Shown here piece by piece: positions 19,232 to 27,653 of a stretch of 64,000 nt of DNA. Made by a program: the position numbers and the translations under genes. Source of the stretch: Clostridia bacterium (GTDB lineage Bacteria > Bacillota > Clostridia > Lachnospirales > Lachnospiraceae); assembly GCA_003249225.1 (NCBI GenBank), contig QKJQ01000031.1, positions 1 through 64,000 on the forward strand, read 5' to 3'. The notes under the pieces were generated by a model. That model did no database searches. It was not told the origin of the DNA and was given only the letters and a program-made list of their open reading frames with translations. The stretch's first letter is position 1. Every line of letters begins with the position of its first letter.

Positions 19232-22200
19232 TTATTTTTTTAACCAGTGTGCATAGAGGGTCTGGCTCTTATTCACGGTAAAATCCATCTCCGGTGTGAC
19301 CTGTGTTCCACCGACAGCATCGCTGAACCACCCAAGAAAATAGTAACCGTCACGGACAAAGAACGTTCCTTTGTCAAACAGTGCGCCATACGTTGACCCA
19401 TAAGGTAAGGTCAGCTTAGTACTGCCTGCCGTTACTGTCTTTCCGTTGTCAGATGTAATTTCACATTTTCCCCCGTTGCCATCCAGTGTAACAGCGTAAG
19501 TTTCCGCTGCCCATCTGGCGAAAAGTGTCGAATTCTCTTCTGTTTTGACTCTGGAATTCGAAGAGATCCTGCTTCCTTTTTCATCCTCCGTATACCAGCC
19601 TATGAACGTATGACCGTATCTTGTCGGTTCTGGCAGTGTCCCGTATTTATTTCCATAGGTTACAGTTATGCTTCCCTTTGATGCACTGCCGCCATTCATA
19701 TCAAAGGTCACCGTGCTTGTAACAGCTTTCCAGTGGGCATACAGGGTCTGTGTTTCTTTTACCTTACAGATGCTTTCTTGTGTTATCTTCTCGGTTCCGC
19801 TTTTTGTTGTATACCAGCCCTGAAAGCTATATCCGGTACGAACCGGCACCGGTAATGCACCATAGGCTTTTCCATATTCTTTGTTGATTTTTATAAAGGT
19901 ATTTTTACTGCTTCCGGTATAGAGGTAACCACCATTAGCCAGAAAGCGTATTGTCGGCTGCTTTGTCTGCCAGTGTGCGTACACTGTCTGGTTTCCTGCT
20001 ATGGTTACAATGCTGTCACTTGTTACCAGGGTTCCTCCTGTGGCACTGGTGTACCAGCCAAGAAACTCCAGTCCGCTTGCAGATATCGTTTTTAATGCTC
20101 CAAATTTTTCTCCGTAATAAATCTGTTTCGTTGACTTTGTACTGGTTCCGCCATTCGCATCATAAGTCAAAGTATACGCCTTTGCTTTCCAATGGGCGTA
20201 CAAGGTATGATTTCCTGCCGTCTTTACTTTCGTATTGTTATTGATTCTGCGGCCACCGGTTACCTTTGTATACCAGCCGGCAAAGGTGTAATTCGTTCGA
20301 ACTGGCTCCGGAAGGCTGCCATAGGTACCCCCATACTGAACAAGATAATACGGACTTGCCAGTGTTCCGCCGGTCGTGTTCAACGTTATCGTATACGTCT
20401 CACCCTGCCAGTGTGCATAAAGAGAACTTTCTGCGGTTACGAACGATACCTTGGTTCCATCCTGCGTCTGCTTTGTAAACCAGCCGGTAAAAGAATAACC
20501 TTCGCAGACCGGTGTTGGAAAGCTGCTAAAGGGGGTGGTGCCAAATACGGTTATTTCCTTGGGTGTAACCGTTCCCATGGAGGTATAGAAATGAACGGTG
20601 TAGTTGTCTTCGTTCCACATAGCATATAGTGTATGATTCCCGGTTGCTTCAACTTTACTGTCTGCTGTAATTTTGCTGCCTGCTGTTTTGGAAGTATACC
20701 AGCCTGCAAAAGTATAACCGCTTCTTTGTATCGATGGCAGTGTACCATATTTTTCGCCGCAGGTCACAAGCAGGCTGCTGCTTTGCAGAACTCCTCCGTT
20801 CGTATCAAAAGTTACCTGGAGCTGCTGCCCTTTCCAATGCGCATAGAGAATTATGTCTCTGCTGCTGTTGACTAACGTCCCTGCACTAATTTGCTTGGTC
20901 CCGCTTTTTGTTGTGTACCAACCAGTAAAAATGTATCCGGTCCGCGTCGGCACCGGTAAATCACCATAGGTATTCTTGTAATGAACTGATTTCGAGGTTA
21001 CTAAAACAGACCCGCCGTTGGCATCAAATGTTATGGTCGGAAGAACTTCTGTCCACCTGGCGTAAACGGTAAAGGCTGTGCTGCTGTTTACAATAGAATT
21101 CTCCGTAATCACATTTCCACCCGTCGAAGCTGTGTACCAGCCCTGAAAGGTATAACCGGTTCTTCTGGGAACCGGCAGTGTACCATATTCATCCTGATAG
21201 GTCAGCTTTTTCGTCTTGGTTCCGCTTTTTCCGCCTGCCGCGTCAAAGGTAACAACAACAGAATTTCCTTCCCATAAAGCAAACAATGTATGATTCCCTG
21301 CTGTTTCCATTGTGCTTTCTGCTGTCACCTTCGTTTTGTAATCAGCCTCCAGATACCATCCGATAAACTGAAAATTCTCCCGTACCGGTGTCGGAAGTGA
21401 TCCATAGACCGCACCAAAGGTTACTGTTTTTGAAGCAATGGATACGGTTCCGCCTGATGCATAGAACATAACACTATAAGGATTCGCCGTCCATTGTGCA
21501 TACAGGGTCGTGTCTTTGGCAAAGGTATTGACCGTCCCGGCAAGAATTCTGGCTCCGGAGGATTCTTCTGTAAACCATCCCGCAAACTGATATCCTGGAC
21601 GCACCGGAATAGGAAGTGTCTGAATTGTCGTACCATAACTGCTGGTAATGCTATACTTTTCAACCGTAGCATTATTATACGTCATCGTCCCGCCATTTGC
21701 CTGGAACGTTATCTTTGGTGTTACGATCTTCCAGGATGCATACAGTGTCTGAGCGCTCTGCCACCGGACAGTATCCTCTTTTGACACAAGTGCACCACTC
21801 GCTGTAAGCCATCCGTCGAACAAAAATCCGGTTCTTACCGGTACCGGCATATCTCCCACCGGCTGTCCATAGTATACTGTCTTAGACGCCGCTGTTACTG
21901 TCCCTCCTGCAGGCTGGAATGAAATGGTACTTGCATTCCCGGTCCAGTGTGCATACAATACAAAATCAGAAGTCTGTGTCACGATCGTAGTATTTAGTAT
22001 CTGAACGCCTCCGATGCTTTCTGTAAACCAACCGGAAAATGTATAATTAGCCTGCGTAAGTACCGGAAGGTTCCCGTATACCTGTCCAACAGTCAAAGTC
22101 AGTTTCTGATTTGCCGTTCCCTGGCTGTTGGAAATCAGCGTTGCAGTTACCTTCTGTGAGGAAGACGTCTGCTCGCTGGCTGATACATACGTTGTTTTCT

Positions 22201-22294
22201 GGCAGATAAGACCAATAAAAAGAATCAGAAGGAGAAGCATGGCATGTTTTATCCTGCTTTTCCATAAATTATTATAGACAGACATTATACGCAT
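19232..22294 (-). CDS. Secreted protein of tandem InlB B-repeats
   Basis: A 1020-aa extracellular protein. A basic N-terminus and hydrophobic core (HAMLLLLILFIGLIC) form a signal peptide that ends near TYVSASEQ. The rest is about 13 repeats of roughly 70 residues of the Listeria-Bacteroides (InlB B/Flg_new) type, each with a pattern like VTFDANGG, YG..YG.LPVP.R.GYTF.GWYT and TLYAHW. There is no LPxTG motif, no lipobox and no S-layer or choline-binding domain; the protein ends LYAHWLKK directly after the last repeat. It may be a secreted adhesin held by another mechanism. Starts at ATG 22294 with GGGAAGGAG upstream; the frame is open for 46 more codons that look non-coding. Confidence 0.88.
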   Translation of the reverse strand: MRIMSVYNNLWKSRIKHAMLLLLILFIGLICQKTTYVSASEQTSSSQKVTATLISNSQGTANQKLTLTVGQVYGNLPVLTQANYTFSGWFTESIGGVQILNTTIVTQTSDFVLYAHWTGNASTISFQPAGGTVTAASKTVYYGQPVGDMPVPVRTGFLFDGWLTASGALVSKEDTVRWQSAQTLYASWKIVTPKITFQANGGTMTYNNATVEKYSITSSYGTTIQTLPIPVRPGYQFAGWFTEESSGARILAGTVNTFAKDTTLYAQWTANPYSVMFYASGGTVSIASKTVTFGAVYGSLPTPVRENFQFIGWYLEADYKTKVTAESTMETAGNHTLFALWEGNSVVVTFDAAGGKSGTKTKKLTYQDEYGTLPVPRRTGYTFQGWYTASTGGNVITENSIVNSSTAFTVYARWTEVLPTITFDANGGSVLVTSKSVHYKNTYGDLPVPTRTGYIFTGWYTTKSGTKQISAGTLVNSSRDIILYAHWKGQQLQVTFDTNGGVLQSSSLLVTCGEKYGTLPSIQRSGYTFAGWYTSKTAGSKITADSKVEATGNHTLYAMWNEDNYTVHFYTSMGTVTPKEITVFGTTPFSSFPTPVCEGYSFTGWFTKQTQDGTKVSFVTAESSLYAHWQGETYTITLNTTGGTLASPYYLVQYGGTYGSLPEPVRTNYTFAGWYTKVTGGRRINNNTKVKTAGNHTLYAHWKAKAYTLTYDANGGTSTKSTKQIYYGEKFGALKTISASGLEFLGWYTSATGGTLVTSDSIVTIAGNQTVYAHWQTKQPTIRFLANGGYLYTGSSKNTFIKINKEYGKAYGALPVPVRTGYSFQGWYTTKSGTEKITQESICKVKETQTLYAHWKAVTSTVTFDMNGGSASKGSITVTYGNKYGTLPEPTRYGHTFIGWYTEDEKGSRISSNSRVKTEENSTLFARWAAETYAVTLDGNGGKCEITSDNGKTVTAGSTKLTLPYGSTYGALFDKGTFFVRDGYYFLGWFSDAVGGTQVTPEMDFTVNKSQTLYAHWLKK

Positions 22295-22479
22295 CAACTC
22301 CTTCCCTCTTATTTCCAATTTTAACAAAAAAAATTTGATACTGCAACCCATTTTACTGATTGTCCGATAAATTGCGTCTTTTTCATTACACTGTTTTCTT
22401 TTTTGACGACAGTGCTGCTTCAAAAGTTTCATATAACAATAATCTTATTATGTATTTCTCATAAATCTCATAAAAAAAC

Positions 22480-22514
22480 AAAGCTGCTGTTATACACCTG
22501 CTAAAAGCAGCTTT
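22480..22514 (-). terminator. Intrinsic terminator after the GH66 operon
   Basis: A perfect 9-bp stem (AAAGCTGCT and complement) lies 113 bp after the GH66 gene and is followed on the minus strand by seven T residues. It closes the sugar-uptake transcript. Confidence 0.8.
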
Positions 22515-22626
22515 GCGGCTTTGTTTTCCTTTATTATCTAATTATAATCTTTGTGTTACGTTTGCTCTTACTGCTTTTATCACACCCACCGGATCACTTC
22601 TTCTGCATTGTATGGTATCCTGCCAA

Positions 22627-24297
22627 TCAGAAATCTATCCAGACGCAAGTCAGATATTCAAGCTCTGATACCGTAAAACGTATTGCCAATCCTCTGTCCG
22701 TATGAATCATTTCAAATGGTAGTTCCTTTGCCTTTGCCTGATTTCTGTCTGGTGAGATCTCGTATATTCCAGCTACCGGATAATCGATTTGCACCTGAAA
22801 GATAATATTTTTCTGGAATGCTGGCTTTTCTTTTCCAAGATTCCATTTTGTCTCTTCATTTCCGCATAGATTTACCATGCTGATCAGCTTTCTTTTCTCC
22901 TTTTCACGAATGGTCAGCCAGACCGTATCCGGTTTTGCATCGACACTCCATTTTCCTGACTGACAATGGTATTCTGTATTGTCCCATCCCATATGGGTCA
23001 TACTGACATCCTGAAGTTCTTCGTCATAGAAAAGTTCCATATACTGAACCAGAAAGTCATAAAAGCCGCGAAGCTTGTTGCATGTTGATGCACTCATCGT
23101 AGAGTGATCGACATAGTACCCCTGTGTTAACACTCCTCTTTCTTCCCCAAGAAGAAGATGATACGCTCCATTGCTGATAATGGCTGCGGTAAGCAGACAG
23201 GCTGCACTTTCTGCTCTGCCCTCTTCTTCCAGCCGAAAAGGCGCCAGATAGGCAGCGAGAATGACTGGTTTTGATTCCCTGCCTGCCTTCTTAGCATCCA
23301 GGATGATCTGTTTTATATGTGCGTAGGTTGAATTTGGTTCCCACACTTCAATGTACAAGGCATCCTGCGGTGCATCCGCTACGGTACTCACCGGCCAGTT
23401 CCCGACATTGTTAAAGATAAGATGGCTGGTTTGATTTTTATGCTCCAGCGCAGCTTTTGTCTCTTCAATCAATCCCTTATATTCGTCTTCCAGATGGATC
23501 AGTTTTTCTTTCTGGTAAGCGAAGGCGGTCTTTGGAAAACCGTACGTGTCCATGTGGATTCCATCAAACCCGGCCAGACGAACTGCATTTTCATATTCCG
23601 AAATAATGTGCTGTCTCCAGGTACTGCCGGCAGAAACATTCATTATATGAAAGATATCAATAAAGACCAGCGGGTCACCTGCACTAGTATAAAGAGATTC
23701 TTCTTTGTGCTGTTGAAAATATTCTTTCGAGGCGGCATAAACTGCACCATACCCCAGACTCTTCATGCCAAATTTTCTGCATGCCGCTATCTTTTTCCTG
23801 ACTGTGTCCATATCTACACGCCGTCCCATCATATCCGTATAGACGGACTGTTCCTCCGATACCAGCTTGTCATGCCGGTATGACCAGTCATAATACTGGA
23901 CCATATTTATATGGAATTTACGAAGAAATTCAACATCCTTCTGATCTTTCCCGTCCTTCGTATCAAAATCACTTAAAAATCCATATCGAATCGACCGGCT
24001 GCTTTTCTCTACTACATCGAACGATGTGTGCGCTGTGATGCTCTTATCCTTGTTCTGAAGAGTAAGGTAAACACCATACCCACCAAAGTCTGTGTCGATC
24101 CCCTTACTATGATATATGGTTCTCTCCCTGCCTATCTGCACAAGTTCTTCCCAGATGCATTTTCCAAGGTGTGTTACAGAGAGAACCGCCTTCTGGTCCA
24201 GCCAGTCCGATTCCTTACTGTTCTCTGTTTCAATTATTATCGTTATGGTTTCCTTTGTCCGGTACTGTGCTTTTTCCGGATATATGTCAACATTCAT
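22627..24297 (-). CDS. GH66 family dextranase-like glycosidase, no signal peptide
   Basis: A 556-aa glycoside hydrolase of family 66 (dextranases and cycloisomaltooligosaccharide glucanotransferases). The catalytic Asp is D250 in GFDGIHMDTYG and the acid/base Glu is E317 in LYIEVWEP, both in the central barrel. An N-terminal beta domain (about 1-100) and a C-terminal beta domain follow family architecture. Most described GH66 enzymes are secreted and larger; this one has no signal peptide or wall-binding region. With the two permeases and binding protein it fits intracellular cleavage of imported isomalto-oligosaccharides. ATG 24297 has GGAGG eight bases upstream, and the gene starts 19 bp after the permease stop. 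Confidence 0.85.
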   Translation of the reverse strand: MNVDIYPEKAQYRTKETITIIIETENSKESDWLDQKAVLSVTHLGKCIWEELVQIGRERTIYHSKGIDTDFGGYGVYLTLQNKDKSITAHTSFDVVEKSSRSIRYGFLSDFDTKDGKDQKDVEFLRKFHINMVQYYDWSYRHDKLVSEEQSVYTDMMGRRVDMDTVRKKIAACRKFGMKSLGYGAVYAASKEYFQQHKEESLYTSAGDPLVFIDIFHIMNVSAGSTWRQHIISEYENAVRLAGFDGIHMDTYGFPKTAFAYQKEKLIHLEDEYKGLIEETKAALEHKNQTSHLIFNNVGNWPVSTVADAPQDALYIEVWEPNSTYAHIKQIILDAKKAGRESKPVILAAYLAPFRLEEEGRAESAACLLTAAIISNGAYHLLLGEERGVLTQGYYVDHSTMSASTCNKLRGFYDFLVQYMELFYDEELQDVSMTHMGWDNTEYHCQSGKWSVDAKPDTVWLTIREKEKRKLISMVNLCGNEETKWNLGKEKPAFQKNIIFQVQIDYPVAGIYEISPDRNQAKAKELPFEMIHTDRGLAIRFTVSELEYLTCVWIDF

Positions 24298-24316
24298 TGA
24301 ATTCCTCCATTTATGA

Positions 24317-25141
24317 TTATCCTTTCAGTGCGCCTTCGGTCAGTCCTCGAATCAGATTTTTCTGAAACAGCAGAAATGCAGCGATAACAGGGACAATGGC
24401 TATCACAGCAGTCGCTGCCATAAGATTCCATTTGGCTCCTGCAAATTGCTGAAAGTATACGGATAGTGCCTGCGGCACATTGTGTTTTTTACTGTCCTGC
24501 AGGAAGAAGACTGCCTGCGCATAATTATTCCATATGCCGAACCCATTTAGTATGATAATGGATGCCGATGCCGGTTTCAGCAAAGGAAATACGATTTTCC
24601 AAAAGGATTTGAACCAGGAACACCCGTCAATGATCGCAGACTCTTCCAGTTCACGCGGAAGTGATTTAATAAATCCATGAAATATAAACGTTGACTGCGG
24701 AAGCGCTAACGTCGCGCATACCAGCGCCATTCCCCATAAGGTGTTTATGGCATGTAGATCGATCATTAACGTATACAGCGGTACTGTGTTTATGATTCCC
24801 GGGATCATCATACAGCTGATCATGATGGCAAAGATCAGTGTATTGAACTTGTATTTGAATCTTGCAATGGTATAGGCAGCCATTGAACAGAAGATAATTA
24901 TGATCGTGATGGCAAGTGCCGTGATGATCATCGAATTGATCATTGCCGTTCCGATGTTCGATTTGACCCAGCCTTCTGCAAAGTTCTGAAAATAAAAGTC
25001 CGGAAGAAACATATTGCCTTCATAAAAGACCCTCTGCGGCGTATTTAAGGAAAGTATAATCAGTATGACAAAGGGAATAAGGCAAAGCAGACAGATTGCC
25101 GCAACACAAAGATAGATAAGCATTTTCTTAAATGTATTCAC
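24317..25141 (-). CDS. Carbohydrate ABC transporter permease (MalG type, GTG start)
   Basis: A 274-aa CUT1-family permease with six membrane segments. The EAA loop for the ATPase is ELEESAIIDGCSWFKSFWKIVFPLLKP, read here in two parts around residues 185-210. It is the second permease of the sugar importer. The GTG at 25141 is used because AGGGGGAG precedes it and the nearby ATG is in a frame that stops at once. No ATPase gene is present; CUT1 systems in these bacteria often share one MsmX-like ATPase encoded elsewhere. Confidence 0.92.
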   Translation of the reverse strand: MNTFKKMLIYLCVAAICLLCLIPFVILIILSLNTPQRVFYEGNMFLPDFYFQNFAEGWVKSNIGTAMINSMIITALAITIIIIFCSMAAYTIARFKYKFNTLIFAIMISCMMIPGIINTVPLYTLMIDLHAINTLWGMALVCATLALPQSTFIFHGFIKSLPRELEESAIIDGCSWFKSFWKIVFPLLKPASASIIILNGFGIWNNYAQAVFFLQDSKKHNVPQALSVYFQQFAGAKWNLMAATAVIAIVPVIAAFLLFQKNLIRGLTEGALKG

Positions 25142-25151
25142 ATCGCTCCCC

Positions 25152-26021
25152 CTATTCCAATGATTTTGCCCTCGTCAGCCGCATGGAGATCAATACCGGG
25201 ACGAGGATAAGAAAGAACATAATGATGGCAACAGCTGTTGAATATCCGGTCTTGCTTCCATAACACATACGCATAATATAAATGCTCAACGACTCTGTAG
25301 CGTAACCGGGACCGCCGCCGGTCAGTGACATGATAATATCAAAGACAGACAGCGAACCAATGATGTTCGTCACAACATTAATCCGTATGGATGGAACAAG
25401 AAGCGGAAGTGTAACATACCGGAAACTTTTTATTCCGGAAGCTCCATCCATTTTTGCCGCTTCATAAAGCTCTACAGGAATTGCCTGAAGACCGGCAAGA
25501 TAAACGACCATTGTCATTCCGGCATATTGCCATACATTTACGAGAATCAGCACCAGCATGGAAGAACTGTACTTTGCCGTCCAGTTAAGGAAGGAATCTG
25601 CCTGTCCCATATTCTCCATCAGATGATAAAGAAAGCCTCTGCTAGGCTGAAGCAGAAGATACCAGATGTATCCCATGATCAGTGGACTGATGACTGCCGG
25701 AAGGTAGATGATCATTCGTGCTATGCCTTTTCCCTTGATCTTGCTATCCATTAACAATGCGTAGGCTAGTCCCACCAGATTTAAAAGGGGCGCACTCCCA
25801 AGTGCAAAAAGCAAAGTCGTTCTTATATCATTAATGGCTCTTTTATCCTGAAAGAATTTTATAAAGTTATTCAGGCCGATAAATTTTGCAGCTGATATGC
25901 CGTCCCAGTCCGTCAGACTCATTCCAATTCCTTTGGTCAGAGGATACAGGAAAAATACCGCATACAGGAAAAATGCCGGAAGAGCCATAAAGGTATGCAT
26001 ACCGATTTTATTGTCTTTCAT
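25152..26021 (-). CDS. Carbohydrate ABC transporter permease (MalF type)
   Basis: A 289-aa CUT1-family permease with six membrane segments and an EAA loop (ELYEAAKMDGASGIKSF). It pairs with the MalG-type permease 10 bp downstream. I prefer the ATG at 26021, which has GAGGAATTCT upstream; an ATG four codons earlier (26033) has its AAGGA touching the start codon and is less likely. The gene follows the binding-protein gene after a strong hairpin that may lower permease expression relative to the binding protein. Confidence 0.92.
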   Translation of the reverse strand: MKDNKIGMHTFMALPAFFLYAVFFLYPLTKGIGMSLTDWDGISAAKFIGLNNFIKFFQDKRAINDIRTTLLFALGSAPLLNLVGLAYALLMDSKIKGKGIARMIIYLPAVISPLIMGYIWYLLLQPSRGFLYHLMENMGQADSFLNWTAKYSSSMLVLILVNVWQYAGMTMVVYLAGLQAIPVELYEAAKMDGASGIKSFRYVTLPLLVPSIRINVVTNIIGSLSVFDIIMSLTGGGPGYATESLSIYIMRMCYGSKTGYSTAVAIIMFFLILVPVLISMRLTRAKSLE

Positions 26022-26046
26022 AGAATTCCTCATTTCCTTATTATAG

Positions 26047-26088
26047 AAAGGAGCTGTTGCAAAAAGTTCCTTTTGTAACAGCTCCTTT
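26047..26088 (-). promoter_or_regulatory. Strong hairpin between binding-protein and permease genes
   Basis: An 18-bp stem with a single mismatch (AAAGGAGCTGTTGCAAAA against its complement) and a 6-nt loop lies 16 bp after the binding-protein stop. There is no T-tract in the direction of transcription, so it looks less like a full terminator than like an mRNA-protecting or partial-termination element, as commonly found after binding-protein genes. Confidence 0.7.
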
Positions 26089-26104
26089 TATGTCTGATAC
26101 TTTT

Positions 26105-27475
26105 CTACTTCATTCCTTCGTCCCAGTTGTATTCAAATGCTTCTGCAAACTCTGCCGCTGTATAATTGCCGGCAAGCAGTTCCTGCACCAGTCGTCCTGC
26201 ATCATCCCCGGAGAATCCAGCCGGTTTTGAATTGGTGAATCCTATGTTCGTTGCACTGCTTAATGCATTGCTTACCTCATCCACGATTGTTGCCGATGCC
26301 CAGGCAGCTTCTACATCGGTAAATGCACTCGGAGCCTTCAGCGTCTCGCTGTATTTCTTCTGATTATCTGCACGAAACAGGAAATTCATGAATTCAATTA
26401 CTTCATCTTTGTACTTTGTTTCGGAAGAGATACAGTAGCCGGAATCCTCCGCACTTAGTATAACGGCATTGCTGCCTTCCATATAAGCCGGATAAGGAGC
26501 AAAACCAATGCTGCTTTCCATTGCAGGATTTGCTTCCAGTATACTTGACAGGCACCACATTCCGTTGCTGAACATAGCTGCTTTTCCATTCGCAAAATCC
26601 TGAATGCAGTTGTCGCTGGTCGCAGTGAGGACATCCGCATTGATCAGTCCGTTCGCCTGCATATCAAGCAGATTCTGCGCAAAGACTGCCATCGCACCGT
26701 CTGCCGCTCCATAGTTCAGTATACTCTTATCATTGTTCATAAAGGCTGTCTCCGCTGCTACCGTACCATAGGTTGCCTTAATGTAGCCCTGAGGAAGGAA
26801 CTCGATCAGATGCCCAAGATGCCATGCTTCATTACCAAAGATGAAAAATGGTGTCACATCCGGCATGTTGGTCTTTATTGTTTCAAGATTGCTGATAAAA
26901 TCGTCCCAGGTATAGGCAACTTCCAACCCAAGTTCATTGAAGATATCTTTGTTATAAAAGATTCCTGCCATTGTCATGTTCGTGCAGACACGGTATTGAT
27001 TTCCCGAGGTTATATCCGTACAGAGATCCTTCATGGTAGGTGTAAGTCTGTCCCACCACTGACTCTGGTCGGAGATATCCATGTACTTTCCTTCATCAAG
27101 GAAGCCTTTTTCATAGGTGGTCATAATGTCAGGTGCCTGATCTGCCGCAAATTTGATTTTGATTATGTTGCTGGCATCTTTCTGGTACTCCTGTTCTACC
27201 GTTATATGATCCTGCGATGCATTAAAGTCATTGATTATTTCGTTGATCACGTCAATTGTTTCGATCTTTCCGGTAAAAAATTTCAAGGTGACATGTTCCT
27301 GTGTTGCTGTATCCGTGCTTGCTGTTGAAGCAGATGCTGCTGCCTCCGAATCGGATGCTGCCGCTCCATTTTCATTGTTACCCGTGTTATCAGTGCTGTT
27401 CGATCCGCAGCCAAGAAGCATAGTAACGCAAAGTGTAACACATAAAAGAACGGATACTAATTTTTTTCGTTTCAT
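26105..27475 (-). CDS. Sugar-binding lipoprotein of an ABC transporter
   Basis: A 456-aa extracellular solute-binding protein (family 1, MalE-like). The N-terminal KRKKLVSVLLC, hydrophobic core and LLGC lipobox give a lipoprotein signal, followed by an Ala/Ser/Thr-rich linker. The mature domain begins HVTLKFFTGK and contains the family's AMFSNGMW and AEDSGYCIS segments. It captures sugars for the permeases downstream; with GH66 in the operon, the ligands are likely alpha-1,6 gluco-oligosaccharides. The ATG at 27475 has GAGGAGGT upstream. It is the first gene of the operon, divergent from the sensor kinase. Confidence 0.92.
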   Translation of the reverse strand: MKRKKLVSVLLCVTLCVTMLLGCGSNSTDNTGNNENGAAASDSEAAASASTASTDTATQEHVTLKFFTGKIETIDVINEIINDFNASQDHITVEQEYQKDASNIIKIKFAADQAPDIMTTYEKGFLDEGKYMDISDQSQWWDRLTPTMKDLCTDITSGNQYRVCTNMTMAGIFYNKDIFNELGLEVAYTWDDFISNLETIKTNMPDVTPFFIFGNEAWHLGHLIEFLPQGYIKATYGTVAAETAFMNNDKSILNYGAADGAMAVFAQNLLDMQANGLINADVLTATSDNCIQDFANGKAAMFSNGMWCLSSILEANPAMESSIGFAPYPAYMEGSNAVILSAEDSGYCISSETKYKDEVIEFMNFLFRADNQKKYSETLKAPSAFTDVEAAWASATIVDEVSNALSSATNIGFTNSKPAGFSGDDAGRLVQELLAGNYTAAEFAEAFEYNWDEGMK

Positions 27476-27585
27476 ATGAATACCTCCTCTTTTTGGTAGC
27501 TTCATTCTAACACCATTCCTCCTATGTATTAAATTCCAGAAATCTTCGATTTAGGTTCTGCTTTTTTCGATTACGTAATCTCTTC

Positions 27586-27614
27586 TTGTATGGCCTGTTT
27601 AGAATAAGTATAAT
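27586..27614 (+). promoter_or_regulatory. Probable promoter of the YesM/YesN genes
   Basis: TATAAT at 27609-27614 is a perfect -10 box, with TTGTAT 17 bp upstream as a weak -35. The start would be near 27621, 33 nt before the kinase ATG. No equally clear promoter was found for the divergent binding-protein gene; it may need the response regulator. Confidence 0.5.
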
Positions 27615-27653
27615 GAAATTGCAAGAGAATTCATAGAGGAGGGCGCGTACAGC

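Noticed and set aside
19232..22294. Sortase-anchored surface protein
   Set aside because: No LPxTG-like motif, hydrophobic tail or charged end is present at the C-terminus.
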